This document shows, one piece after another, positions 35,992 to 44,273 of a DNA stretch of 64,000 nucleotides (within the stretch, counting starts at the first letter, position 1; every line of letters starts with the position of its first letter). A program made the translations under genes and the position numbers. The notes beneath the pieces are model-generated. The model did no database searches. It was not told where the DNA came from and saw only the letters and a program-made list of their open reading frames with translations. The stretch is taken from assembly GCA_944324075.1 (NCBI GenBank), contig CALUUZ010000006.1, forward strand, positions 83,071 to 147,070, given 5' to 3'. This DNA comes from Candidatus Mailhella excrementigallinarum. GTDB lineage: Bacteria > Desulfobacterota > Desulfovibrionia > Desulfovibrionales > Desulfovibrionaceae.

Positions 35992-36024
35992 AAAAAAAGC
36001 CGCCGTCCCGTGAGGAGCGGCGGC
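35992..36024 (-). terminator. Rho-independent terminator of the rplT operon
   Basis: On the minus strand, stem GCCGCCG/CGGCGGC with a 12-base loop is followed by a run of seven T. It lies 22 bases after the rplT stop. Confidence 0.9.
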
Positions 36025-36046
36025 CTGACGGCTCACACCGAAAAAA

Positions 36047-36400
36047 CTAGGCCAGTCTGGATTTCGCCAGTTCCACCAGAGCCGCGAAGTCGGCCTTCTC
36101 GCGTACGGCGAGATCGGCCAGCATCTTGCGGTTGATGACCACGCCGGCCTGCTGCAGGCCATGGATGAAACGGGAGTAGGACAGACCGTTCAGGCGGGCA
36201 CCCGCGTTGATGCGCAGAATCCATAGACGGCGCAGATCGCGCTTGCGCAGCTTGCGGCCATGGAAGGCATAGGCAAGCGACCGCTCGACAGCTTCACGGG
36301 CGATGCGGTACAGACGGCTGCGCCCTCCGCGGAAGCCTTTGGCCATATCCAGATATTTCTTGTGCCGACGATGGGCAGCAAGACCTCTCTTTACACGCAT
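36047..36400 (-). CDS. rplT: 50S ribosomal protein L20
   Basis: 117 residues, normal length. [20 protein letters not shown] and [11 protein letters not shown], then [14 protein letters not shown] and [12 protein letters not shown] are signature L20 sequence. Binds 23S rRNA early in 50S assembly. It lies 151 bases after rpmI and ends the thrS-infC-rpmI-rplT cluster at a strong terminator. Confidence 0.98.
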   Translation of the reverse strand: MRVKRGLAAHRRHKKYLDMAKGFRGGRSRLYRIAREAVERSLAYAFHGRKLRKRDLRRLWILRINAGARLNGLSYSRFIHGLQQAGVVINRKMLADLAVREKADFAALVELAKSRLA

Positions 36401-36551
36401 GGAAATCCTCCATTGATTCTGTCCGGCGAGGCGGAGATCAGGCCAGCCGGATATGACGCCGCCGCTCGGACGGCAAAAACATTGTCACAACTCCTGCTCC
36501 ATTCCCTGTCCGGTTCCCGTGCGGGAAATCCGGATGCGTTTCCGGCGGAAA

Positions 36552-36749
36552 CTAGGCGTAGGGAAGCAGGCGCCTGACGGACTTCAGGTTCGCGCTGTCC
36601 ACCAGGGTGCTCTGGCCCAGACGCATGCGCCGCTTGGCATCCTTCTTGGTGAGGATGTGGCGCAGCGCCTGACGGCGGCGGCGGAACTTGCCGCTCCCCG
36701 TGGTGCTGAAACGCTTGGCCGCGGACCGGCTTGTCTTCAACTTGGGCAT
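36552..36749 (-). CDS. rpmI: 50S ribosomal protein L35
   Basis: 65 residues from the ATG at 36749 (MPKLKTSRSAAKRF), the family's invariant start; it follows AAGGAG. Basic throughout with the typical ending. It is separated from infC by about 500 bases, much more than is usual, because an E1 repeat lies in between; a separate promoter may therefore drive rpmI-rplT. Confidence 0.97.
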   Translation of the reverse strand: MPKLKTSRSAAKRFSTTGSGKFRRRRQALRHILTKKDAKRRMRLGQSTLVDSANLKSVRRLLPYA

Positions 36750-36994
36750 GGCCGACTCCTTATAACGATATGGCGAAAAGGCGGTTACCGCCCTGTCGCA
36801 TGATACTGTCCGCCACAAAGTGAACGGAACATTGAAATATGACCTGTTTTCACATTTTCCGCAAGCAAAATCTGCCATGCGGCGGAACTGGCGCCTGCCC
36901 TCCTGACCATCCTGGCTCACTTGCGGTCAAGGCTACTTTCCGCAAACCGCGGCAGAGCCTTGTCTGTGCAAATCTTGCAGCCAATCTGCCCCTG

Positions 36995-37173
36995 GAGCGT
37001 TTTGCTCTTGAAAATATCTGCCGGCCAGACCCTGTGTTCTGGCTCGCAGGTTTCACGCCGCCGCCGTCGCTCTGCGCCGCAAGTGAATTGCGGCGACACC
37101 GGAGAAGGGGGGGCGGCGCGGCTTCAGTCTCGCCCCGCTCGACTGAAGGAGAGCATTTCAAGGCGAAATGCTC
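36995..37173 (+). repeat. E1 dispersed element between infC and rpmI
   Basis: Left end GAGCGTTTTGCTCTTGAAAA, core TGTTCTGGCTCGCAGGTTTC, hairpin GCCGCAAGTGAATTGCGGC, GACACCGGAGAAGGGG, and right end GAGCATTTCAAGGCGAAATG, a 9-bp hairpin. It is shorter than the other full copies because part of the second half is missing. The rest of the 502-base gap (36750-36994 and 37174-37251) shows no gene. Confidence 0.82.
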
Positions 37174-37251
37174 CAACGGAAAAGAGCCGTCTCCATAATA
37201 CGGGGAAACGGCATAATCTTCCGGCGCGATCCGAATGGGAAAAACCGCGAA

Positions 37252-37791
37252 TCAGGACTTCCTGGGCAGGGGCATGAGCAGCATCTGCAGGGTACGCCCT
37301 TCGGCGCTGGGTTCCTGCTCCACCCTGCCCACATCACGGGTATCTTCAATGACGCGATCCAGAATGGAATGACCGCGATCCTTATGGACGATCTCGCGCC
37401 CACGGAAGAACACCGTCACCTTGCAGCGATCGCCGTCCTCAAGAAAACGGCGGATATGGCGCAGCTTGGTTTCATAGTCATGGTCGTCCGTTTTCGGACG
37501 GACCTTGATTTCCTTGATCTGCACCACAGACTGGTTGCGCTTGGCTTCCTTCTTTTTCTGCTGCTGCTCGTACTTGAACTTGCCGAAGTCCATGATACGG
37601 CAGACCGGAGGCTCCGCATTGGCGGCGACTTCCACCAGATCAAGCCCTGCTTCCCTGGCGAGGGCAAGAGCTTCCTGTTTGGGAAGGATGCCGATCTGCT
37701 CGCCTTCCGCACCAATCACCCGCACTTCCCGGGCACGAATCTGATCGTTCCGGCGGACGCCGTCCTGCGGCACATCACGCCGAAATCTCAT
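37252..37791 (-). CDS. infC: Translation initiation factor IF-3
   Basis: 179 residues. N-terminal domain (RRNDQIRAREVRVIGAEGEQIG), linker (CRIMDFGKFKYEQQQKKKEAKR) and C-terminal domain (EIKVRPKTDDHDYETKLRHIRRFLEDGDRCKVTVFFRGRE) are all present. Binds the 30S subunit and checks start codons. The ATG at 37791 is one base after the thrS stop and has no good ribosome-binding site, so translation is probably coupled. Many infC genes use an AUU-type start for autoregulation; no in-frame AUU is evident here near the start. Confidence 0.95.
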   Translation of the reverse strand: MRFRRDVPQDGVRRNDQIRAREVRVIGAEGEQIGILPKQEALALAREAGLDLVEVAANAEPPVCRIMDFGKFKYEQQQKKKEAKRNQSVVQIKEIKVRPKTDDHDYETKLRHIRRFLEDGDRCKVTVFFRGREIVHKDRGHSILDRVIEDTRDVGRVEQEPSAEGRTLQMLLMPLPRKS

Positions 37792-37792
37792 G

Positions 37793-39754
37793 TTAGGAGA
37801 AGCTATAGCTCATCCCTCCGCGTTTGAAAGGTTCCTCGCTGTCCGCCCGGATCATGGCCGCCGCGTCCTCCACAGTGTGGAAACCGGCATTCTCGCCCGA
37901 GCGCAGGCGCACATTGACGCCCTCATCCTGCACTTCCCTGTCTCCGACGACAAGGATGTAAGGTATCTTGGCAAGCTGGGCCTCGCGAACCTTGAAGCCG
38001 AGCTTTTCATTGCGGGTATCGACTTCGACGCGCACGCCCAGAGCGGCCAGACGCTCCCGCGCCTTTTTCGCATAGTCGAGCTGAGCGTCGGTAACATTGA
38101 GGATGCGGGCCTGCACCGGTGCGAGCCATGTGGGAAACGCGCCCGCGTAATGTTCGGTAAGCACCCCTATGAAGCGTTCCAGAGAACCGAGAATGGCCCG
38201 ATGCACCATGACCGGACGATGCCGTTCGCCATCCTGCCCCACATATTCGAGGTTGAAGCGTTCCGGCAGGGTGAAGTCCACCTGAATGGTGGAAAGCTGC
38301 CATTCACGGCCGATGGCGTCGGTTACCTTGATGTCGATCTTCGGGCCGTAGAATGCGCCGTCCCCTTCGTTGATCTGATAGGGCTTGCCTTCCTTTTCCA
38401 CAGCCTTGATCAGCGCGCTCGTCGCCAGTTCCCACGCCTCGTCCGATCCGATGCTGTCATCCGGGCGGGTGGAGATGAAAATGCGGTAAGAGAAGCCGAA
38501 CAGATCCATGAGATCGGCGGAAAGGTGCATGACACCGATGATTTCTTCTTCAAGCTGCTCGGGGGCGCAGAGAATATGCGCGTCGTCCTGCGTGAACTGG
38601 CGCACGCGCAGAAGACCGTGCAGCGTACCGGACTTTTCGTGGCGGTGCACCACCCCCAGCTCAAACAGGCGCATGGGAAGCTCGCGGTAGGAGTGAAGAT
38701 GCTGATTGTAAATCAGCATGTGGCCCACGCAGTTCATGGGTTTCACCCCGTGCACGTCGCCCTCGATCTCCGTGAAATACATGTTGGCGCGATAGTGATC
38801 ATAATGGCCGGACTTTTCCCACAGTTCGCGACGCAGGATCTGCGGCCCCTGCACGATCTCGTAGCCGCGCTTCAGATGTTCGCGGCGCAGGAAATCCTCC
38901 AGAATGGTGCGCAGCAGCATGCCCCTGGGAAGCCAGAACGACATGCCGGGGGCCACGTCCTCATGGAAGCAGAACAGATCCAGTTCCCTGCCCAGCTTGC
39001 GGTGATCGCGGCGTCTGGCTTCCTCAAGCCGCTCCAGATGCGCCTTGAGAGCCTTTTCATCGCCAAAGGCCGTGCCGTAAATACGGGAAAGCATGGGGTT
39101 CTTTTCATCACCGCGCCAATACGCGCCCGCCACGGAAAGCAGTTTGAACGCCTTTGCCAGTCCGGTGCGGGGCAGATGCGGTCCGCGGCACAGATCAAGA
39201 AATTCGCCGCACCGGTACAGCGAAACGGTATCCGCGTCGATCCCCCCGATGATTTCGGCCTTGTAGTTCTCACCTCTGGACTCGAACAGCTTCACGGCGT
39301 CGGCTTTCTTCATTTCCGAACGGACAAAGGGAACGTCTTCCGCCGCGATTCTGCGCATCTCCTCTTCAATCGCGGGCAGATCTTCCACGGTGAAGGGGCG
39401 TTCCACATCAAAATCGTAGTAAAAGCCCGAGTCGATGGAAGGGCCGATGGTCACCCTGGCGTGGGGAAAAAGGCGCTGCACGGCGGCGGCCATGATATGG
39501 GAAACGGAATGGCGCAGCAGCGCCAGGCCATCGGGATCATCAGCGGTGACCGGCGCGACGGAACGCGCGTCTCCGGGCAGGGGCGCGGAAAGGTCACAGA
39601 GTCTTTCGCCCCCGGCTGAAGCCACGCGGGCCGCCAGAGCCGCCCTGAGCTGCTTTCCCGAAAGGCCGAGTTTCAGCGCGTCTCCGCAGCTTGCTCCGGA
39701 GGGAACTTCCACGGAGCCGGATTCGCCTCCCGCATTGATGACGGAAATCTGCAT
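37793..39754 (-). CDS. thrS: Threonine--tRNA ligase
   Basis: 653 residues from the ATG at 39754 behind GGGAG. Order: TGS domain (about 1-65), editing domain with the [16 protein letters not shown] zinc-site region (HxxxH near 85), class II core ([46 protein letters not shown]) and the C-terminal anticodon-binding domain. The zinc ligands of the active site (Cys in MNCVGH, two histidines) are present. It lies between tRNA-Val and infC, one base from infC. Confidence 0.97.
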   Translation of the reverse strand: MQISVINAGGESGSVEVPSGASCGDALKLGLSGKQLRAALAARVASAGGERLCDLSAPLPGDARSVAPVTADDPDGLALLRHSVSHIMAAAVQRLFPHARVTIGPSIDSGFYYDFDVERPFTVEDLPAIEEEMRRIAAEDVPFVRSEMKKADAVKLFESRGENYKAEIIGGIDADTVSLYRCGEFLDLCRGPHLPRTGLAKAFKLLSVAGAYWRGDEKNPMLSRIYGTAFGDEKALKAHLERLEEARRRDHRKLGRELDLFCFHEDVAPGMSFWLPRGMLLRTILEDFLRREHLKRGYEIVQGPQILRRELWEKSGHYDHYRANMYFTEIEGDVHGVKPMNCVGHMLIYNQHLHSYRELPMRLFELGVVHRHEKSGTLHGLLRVRQFTQDDAHILCAPEQLEEEIIGVMHLSADLMDLFGFSYRIFISTRPDDSIGSDEAWELATSALIKAVEKEGKPYQINEGDGAFYGPKIDIKVTDAIGREWQLSTIQVDFTLPERFNLEYVGQDGERHRPVMVHRAILGSLERFIGVLTEHYAGAFPTWLAPVQARILNVTDAQLDYAKKARERLAALGVRVEVDTRNEKLGFKVREAQLAKIPYILVVGDREVQDEGVNVRLRSGENAGFHTVEDAAAMIRADSEEPFKRGGMSYSFS

Positions 39755-39799
39755 GACACAACTCCCAACCTGCGGACGCCGCACGCCCGCGTATAAACC

Positions 39800-39825
39800 A
39801 AGAAAGGGGAGGCGCGAACCTCCCC
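39800..39825 (-). terminator. Hairpin between tRNA-Val and thrS
   Basis: On the minus strand GGGGAGG-TTCGCG-CCTCCCC is followed by TTTCTT. It lies 17 bases after the tRNA 3' end, so it may end most tRNA transcripts and attenuate read-through into thrS. Confidence 0.6.
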
Positions 39826-39842
39826 CTTCCCAATATTTTTCA

Positions 39843-39918
39843 TGGTAGGCACGAGCAGACTTGAACTGCTGACCCCTTCCGTGTCAAGGAAGTGCTCTGC
39901 CACCTGAGCTACGCGCCT
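39843..39918 (-). tRNA. tRNA-Val (anticodon GAC)
   Basis: 76 bases on the minus strand including an encoded CCA. Acceptor stem AGGCGCG/CGTGCCT (one G-T pair), D stem GCTC/GAGC, anticodon stem CTTCC/GGAAG with loop TTGACAC (anticodon GAC), and T stem AGCAG/CTGCT with loop TTCAAGT. Every arm folds as expected. Confidence 0.96.
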
Positions 39919-39938
39919 GTACCGTTCGGTGAGAAATC

Positions 39939-39967
39939 CTTTTAGTCGGGGAAGCGCCGTTCGTCAA
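39939..39967 (-). promoter_or_regulatory. Sigma-70 promoter of the tRNA-Val-thrS cluster
   Basis: On the minus strand TTGACG (39962-39967), a 17-base spacer, then TAAAAG (39939-39944), about 20 bases before the tRNA 5' end. Spacing and position are ideal for a stable-RNA promoter. The rest of the 334-base gap up to 40252 shows no gene. Confidence 0.7.
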
Positions 39968-40252
39968 GCGTTTTTTGCGGAACCGGCGAATTTTCATACT
40001 GCTGCGCGATCCGCCGCTCCGGACTTCCCCCGGAACCCCGCCCGGATCTACTTGCCTTGTCACGCAAAACGTGGAAAAAACGTGGAAAACGGAAATGCGC
40101 TCCGCGCTCGCGGCCGGGGACGCCCGATCCGGTTCGCCGCAATCCGCCCGAGTCGTGAGGTTCCGGCTCCAGGCGCGGAACCTGCGGGTCGGAGCATGGG
40201 GCCGGCAGTTACTTTCAATCGCAACAACACTCCAGCATGGAGAACATCACCG

Positions 40253-40705
40253 ATGCCCGAAATGTACGCGTCCCCCTCCCCTCTTCCGCAGGAACTTCCG
40301 CGCGGGGCGGAACTTGTCATTGCGGCTCGGTGCGCCCCCCTTTCCTGCCGCTCCTTTGCGGCCCGCTATGCGCGGGGCCGCCCCGTCGTGCTGTGCTGTC
40401 CGCGGCATGAGGAGGACGCCCTCCTCTCCGCGCGCATCGCGCATGCGCTGCGGGAGCTTCGCCCCTCCGGCCTGCGCGTGGTCCGCATGTGGCTGTCATG
40501 CTGCGGCATTCCCGAGCTGCTTGAACGCATTCAGACTGAAGAGGGGGCGGCTGTGCCTTCCGTCATTTCCACCCTGAGCCGGGGCGGCAGGGAAAGGGGC
40601 GAAGGCTTTCCTCCCCCGCCCCTTTCCGGGCCGTTCCGTCCACGGGATACGCCCGCATCCTTTCCGGAGGTTTCATGTCAGGACACAGAGCCATCATCAG
40701 GATAG
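40253..40705 (+). CDS. Stand-alone cysteine-domain protein, paralogue of the next gene's C-terminal half
   Basis: 150 residues from the ATG at 40253. Residues about 14-105 align with the C-terminal domain of the next protein: GAELVIAARCAPLSCRSF against GADIFLTADCAPGACTSF, PVVLCCPRHEED against PLLLCCPRLEDR, and VRMWLSCCGIPELLE against TRMEVPCCGIPELLA. The shared cysteines suggest a metal or redox site. It lacks the ferredoxin part. The last 45 residues are low-complexity (proline, glycine, arginine) and overlap the next gene by 31 bases. It appears to be a partial tandem duplication; whether it is functional is unknown. Confidence 0.65.
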   Translation: MPEMYASPSPLPQELPRGAELVIAARCAPLSCRSFAARYARGRPVVLCCPRHEEDALLSARIAHALRELRPSGLRVVRMWLSCCGIPELLERIQTEEGAAVPSVISTLSRGGRERGEGFPPPPLSGPFRPRDTPASFPEVSCQDTEPSSG

Positions 40706-41340
40706 ACGAGGAACTGTGCAACGGCTGCGGCGCGTGTCTGCCCTCCTGCGCCGAAGGCGCGCTGCGCATCGAAAACGGCAAGCTGCGCCTGATCGCCGAC
40801 AAACTGTGCGACGGTCTGGGCGCGTGCCTCGGTTCCTGCCCGCGCGGCGCGCTCAGCCTTGAACTGCGCGAGGCCGCCCCCTTTGAAGACCCGGCCGCTT
40901 CCGTCTGCCCTTCCGCGCGTCCGGCTTCCGGAGAGGCCGCCGCGCGGGGCGCATGGCCGATCAAGCTGGCGCTCGTCCCCCCGGACGCTCCCTTTCTGCA
41001 GGGAGCGGACATTTTTCTCACGGCGGACTGCGCCCCCGGAGCCTGCACCTCGTTCCACGCCCGCCGCGGCGGTTCCGGCCCGCTGCTGCTCTGCTGCCCC
41101 AGGCTGGAAGACAGGCAGACCATGACGCAGCGGCTTGCCGCCCTGATCCGTGCCGCGAACCCCGCCTCCTTCATCATCACGCGCATGGAAGTGCCCTGCT
41201 GCGGCATCCCCGAACTGCTGGCGGCGGCCCGACGCGAGGCCGGATCGGATATTCCCGTGAGCGTGGTCATGCTGGATCGCTCCGGCAATGAGATCCGGGC
41301 GCTCCAGCCGCTGCGGGACAAGCCGGCTTCAGACATCTGA
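40675..41340 (+). CDS. 4Fe-4S ferredoxin-like protein with C-terminal cysteine domain
   Basis: 221 residues. Starts with a ferredoxin-type domain: CNGCGACLPSC (complete) and CDGLGACLGSCPRGAL, in which the second cysteine is replaced by leucine, a form typical of this family. The C-terminal domain (about 110-205) has conserved cysteines: DCAPGACTSF, LLCCPRLED and VPCCGIPELL. Such proteins occur in anaerobes, often near hydrogenase, radical or stress genes, but their reaction is not known. It shares its C-terminal domain with the upstream gene. Ribosome-binding site GGAGG is well placed. Confidence 0.82.
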   Translation: MSGHRAIIRIDEELCNGCGACLPSCAEGALRIENGKLRLIADKLCDGLGACLGSCPRGALSLELREAAPFEDPAASVCPSARPASGEAAARGAWPIKLALVPPDAPFLQGADIFLTADCAPGACTSFHARRGGSGPLLLCCPRLEDRQTMTQRLAALIRAANPASFIITRMEVPCCGIPELLAAARREAGSDIPVSVVMLDRSGNEIRALQPLRDKPASDI

Positions 41341-41404
41341 CAGGGGCCGGTTTTCCGCTCCGGCGCAGACGCGCATTCCGACTCAAACGCAAGGAAACAC
41401 GACC

Positions 41405-41707
41405 ATGGATTCTTCCGAACACTCCGCCCCGCCCCGTCCGACCCCTGAAGTGGGCCACCGCGTGGAGGAACTGCTGCGCGAACAGCTTGAAGAACGGGGC
41501 GTCAACCCCCGCGCGCTTCTCCCCGAGGAAATTTCCCGCGGCATGGAATGCCGCATTGCGCCGGACAACAGCATGACGTATTTCTGGAAGGGCGAGGCAA
41601 TTCTGCACGTCACGCCGGAAGTCCGGGCCGACTCCGTGCTGTGGCGCATGTTCACCCGGGACGACATGCCGGACATGCCGAGTCCGGATCCTGCCGATCA
41701 CGTTTGA
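41405..41707 (+). CDS. Small hypothetical protein
   Basis: 100 residues from the ATG at 41405, behind AAGGAAA. Not recognised. It is acidic at the C terminus and has a helical stretch (VGHRVEELLREQLEERG) with no signal peptide, membrane segment or cysteine-rich motif. It is spaced like an operon member between the ferredoxin-like gene (64 bases upstream) and the cysteine-synthase-like gene (34 bases downstream). Confidence 0.55.
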   Translation: MDSSEHSAPPRPTPEVGHRVEELLREQLEERGVNPRALLPEEISRGMECRIAPDNSMTYFWKGEAILHVTPEVRADSVLWRMFTRDDMPDMPSPDPADHV

Positions 41708-41741
41708 CCCGCCGGAACGGGCGGCCCACAGGAACACCGTC

Positions 41742-42683
41742 ATGAACGCGCTGCAATGCGTGGGGAACACTCCCCTCATCCATCTGGAAAAGCTCTCCCG
41801 CGAATGCGGGGCACATCTGCACATCAAGCTGGAAATGCGCAACCCCGGCGGCTCCATCAAGGATCGCGCGGCCAGAGCCTATATTGATGACGCCTTCGCG
41901 CGCGGCCTGCTCGCGCCCGGAGGAACGGTGGTCGAAGCCACCAGCGGCAACCTGGGCATAGGTCTGGCCTTTGTCTGCGCCGCGCTGGATCTGCGGCTGG
42001 TGCTGACCATGCCCGCCTCGGCCAGCCGGGAACGCATGATCCTCCTGCGCGGCATGGGCGCGGAGCTGATCCTCACCGACGCGGCTCTGGGCATGCGCGG
42101 CGCGCTGGACAGGGCCGGGGAAATCCTGCGCTCCACGCCCGGCGCATTCCAGCCCTCACAGTTCGACAATCCCGCCGGCCCCGCCGCCCATTACGCGGCC
42201 ACAGGCCCGGAAATCGCGGCCGCCTGCCGCGAACAGGGCTTTGAACCCGCCGCCTTCGCCGCCGGCGTGGGTTCGGGCGCGACCCTGTGCGGCACGGCGA
42301 AATATCTGAAGGAGCAGTATCCCGCCCTGCGGGCCTTCGCGGTGGAACCCGCCGAATCCCCCCTGCTTTCGGGCGGCACGGCCGGGCCTCACGGCATTCA
42401 GGGCATCGGCGCGAATTTCGTGCCCGGAGTCTATGATCCCTCTCTGGCGGACGGCGTGCTCGACATCCCCACCGCCGACGCCAGGGAAACGGCCCGCCTG
42501 CTGCTGCGCCGCGAGGGAGTGAACGCGGGCATCTCTTCCGGGGCGAACCTGCGGGCCGCCATGCTGCTGGCCGCGCGCGCCGAGTTCCGGGGGAAGCATA
42601 TCGTGACCATTGCCTGCGATACGGGCGAACGCTACCTTTCCACCGATCTCTTCCCCCACGAAACCGATGGGGCCGCCAGTTGA
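41742..42683 (+). CDS. Cysteine synthase-like PLP enzyme (OASS family)
   Basis: 313 residues. Fold-type II PLP enzyme; NPGGSIKDRAAR puts the PLP lysine at Lys40. The family normally makes cysteine from O-acetylserine and sulfide. Two conserved motifs differ here: the asparagine loop reads TSGNLG (residues 67-72, normally TSGNTG) and the phosphate loop reads GSGAT (177-181, normally GTGGT). These may alter substrate handling. The serine acetyltransferase gene follows 10 bases downstream, supporting a role in cysteine formation; a related beta-substitution reaction is possible. Confidence 0.88.
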   Translation: MNALQCVGNTPLIHLEKLSRECGAHLHIKLEMRNPGGSIKDRAARAYIDDAFARGLLAPGGTVVEATSGNLGIGLAFVCAALDLRLVLTMPASASRERMILLRGMGAELILTDAALGMRGALDRAGEILRSTPGAFQPSQFDNPAGPAAHYAATGPEIAAACREQGFEPAAFAAGVGSGATLCGTAKYLKEQYPALRAFAVEPAESPLLSGGTAGPHGIQGIGANFVPGVYDPSLADGVLDIPTADARETARLLLRREGVNAGISSGANLRAAMLLAARAEFRGKHIVTIACDTGERYLSTDLFPHETDGAAS

Positions 42684-42693
42684 GGTTATTCCC

Positions 42694-43689
42694 ATGAACT
42701 GTGAAGAACCGCGCAAGATCACGCCCGTCCGCATGACGGGGCTGGATGATGTCGCCGCCGAGCTGTGCCGTCCCGAATCGCTGGACACGGTCCTGCACGG
42801 AACCCTGTGCGACGCTCCGCTGCCCGCCTATGACAAGCTCAAGGAAATTCTCGACCGGCTCAAGTCCGTGCTGTTTCCGGGCTATTTCGGGCCGTCCCGC
42901 GTGCACATGGACTCCCTGCGCTACCATGTGACCGCCAACCTGGACTCCATCTACCGCCTTCTGGCCGAACAGATCCGGCGGGGAGGATGTTTTGCCGGGG
43001 CGGACTATACACGGGACTGCCCGGGCTGCGAGACAACCTCCATGGATATCGCCATGCGCTTCATGCGGAAGCTGCCGGAAATCCGACGGCTGCTGGCTCT
43101 GGACGCGCAGGCCGCCTACGAGGGCGACCCGGCCGCGTCAAGCCCCGGCGAGACGGTGTTCTGCTACCCCTCCATGCAGACCATGATCCATCATCGCATC
43201 GCCCATGAGCTGTATCTGCTGAAAGTGCCGGTCATTCCCCGCATCATCGCGGAGATGGCCCATTCCGCCACGGGCATTGATATCCACCCCGGGGCGAGCA
43301 TCGGAGAGAACTTCTTCATTGATCACGGCACCGGCGTGGTGATCGGCGAAACATGCATCATCGGCCGGGGCTGCCGTCTGTATCAGGGCGTCACCCTCGG
43401 CGCGCTTTCCTTCCAGAAGGCGGATGACGGCACGCTGGTCAAGGGCCTGCCGCGCCACCCCATTCTGGAAGATAACGTCACGGTCTACGCCGGGGCGTCC
43501 ATCCTCGGGCGCATCACCATCGGCACGGGCTCGGTCATCGGCGGCAACGTATGGCTGACCCGGAGCGTCCCGGCGGGCAGCAAAATCGTCCAGGCCAGCG
43601 GGGCCAGGGCAAAACCCGGAGAACTGCTGGGAAAAAAGGAAACCGGCTGCGAAGGAGACGGCGCGCGGCATGGAGCGTCTTGTGACTGA
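42694..43689 (+). CDS. cysE: Serine O-acetyltransferase
   Basis: 331 residues from the ATG at 42694. The long N-terminal helical domain and the left-handed beta-helix (HSATGIDIHPGASIGENFFIDHGTGVVIGETCIIGRGCRLYQGVTLGA) are typical of the EpsC/CysE type. The active-site aspartate/histidine pair lies in IDHGTG, and the later QKADDGTLVKGLPRHPILEDNVTVYAGASILG completes the fold. Makes O-acetylserine for the adjacent cysteine synthase. Its C terminus does not end in the isoleucine that docks into cysteine synthase in the classical complex; instead it ends ...GARHGASCD, encoded by the left end of an E1 repeat that also supplies the stop. Confidence 0.92.
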   Translation: MNCEEPRKITPVRMTGLDDVAAELCRPESLDTVLHGTLCDAPLPAYDKLKEILDRLKSVLFPGYFGPSRVHMDSLRYHVTANLDSIYRLLAEQIRRGGCFAGADYTRDCPGCETTSMDIAMRFMRKLPEIRRLLALDAQAAYEGDPAASSPGETVFCYPSMQTMIHHRIAHELYLLKVPVIPRIIAEMAHSATGIDIHPGASIGENFFIDHGTGVVIGETCIIGRGCRLYQGVTLGALSFQKADDGTLVKGLPRHPILEDNVTVYAGASILGRITIGTGSVIGGNVWLTRSVPAGSKIVQASGARAKPGELLGKKETGCEGDGARHGASCD

Positions 43690-43870
43690 AAAGCTCCGTC
43701 AGACAGGGGCCTGTGCTCCGTCCCGCAGGTTTCACTCCTGAAGCCGGAACATCTGCAGGTGAATTGCGGAGGGAGAAGCGGCGCGGCGCCGCCCGTGGGC
43801 GTGGAGAGGCCTTGCGGAGAAGAGCCTTGCCCTGTCCGGCTCCGCAGAGCATTTCGATGGCGGACCGCTC
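43673..43870 (+). repeat. E1 dispersed element fused to the end of cysE
   Basis: Left end GAGCGTCTTGTGACTGAAAA (compare GAGCGTTTTGCGTTTGAAAA) starts inside the cysE reading frame; its TGA is the cysE stop. The core (GTCCCGCAGGTTTCACTCC, GAAGCCGGA, GTGAATTGCGG) is kept; the right end (CTCCGCAGAGCATTTCGATG) has lost most of its hairpin partner. Confidence 0.75.
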
Positions 43871-43901
43871 TGCGGAACCGGACAGGCGAAACCCGCGTAT
43901 G

Positions 43902-43937
43902 AGAGGGCCGGGGAACGAAGTCGTTCCCCGGCCCTCT
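43902..43937 (+). terminator. Terminator of the cysE transcript
   Basis: A perfect 17-bp stem (AGAGGGCCGGGGAACGA and its complement) with a two-base loop. There is no strong T-run afterwards. Confidence 0.65.
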
Positions 43938-44273
43938 TCGCATGTTCCGCTCCCGGACGCATTGCCGCCGGAAAAGGCATTAATTGAATTACTGTTTGGT
44001 ATTCATGATATTTGACAAAACACAAAAAAATAAAGAGATAATACTACGCATGCACCAATTTTTCAAAGGAGGATGCACTTTTCATCTCAATGCAGTTTTT
44101 ATCTGATTAAATCAGACAGATACAAAAAACATGACATAATGCCATCATCTCAATCAAGAAATATGAATCCGTTTTATATATAAATAACGGCAAGCAAAAC
44201 GGGATGCTCTTCAAATTGCTGAGGCAGGTGTACCGGCGGGCATTTTATGAGAACATTCATTCAGGGGAGACTC
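43938..44273 (+). promoter_or_regulatory. AT-rich leader of the first chemoreceptor gene
   Basis: A 336-base AT-rich stretch, unlike the surrounding sequence. It holds a possible sigma-70 promoter (TTGACA at 44012-44017, GATAAT at 44037-44042, a long 19-base spacer) and a perfect 15-bp palindrome, TCTGATTAAATCAGA (44102-44116), that may be a regulator site. No gene is visible. The second receptor gene has a similarly AT-rich leader. Confidence 0.5.

Noticed and set aside
44247..44273. Upstream ATG extending chemoreceptor 1 by nine residues.
   Set aside because: The paralogue at 47246 shares the GGGGAG leader and start at the position equivalent to 44274, and the upstream ATG lacks a ribosome-binding site.
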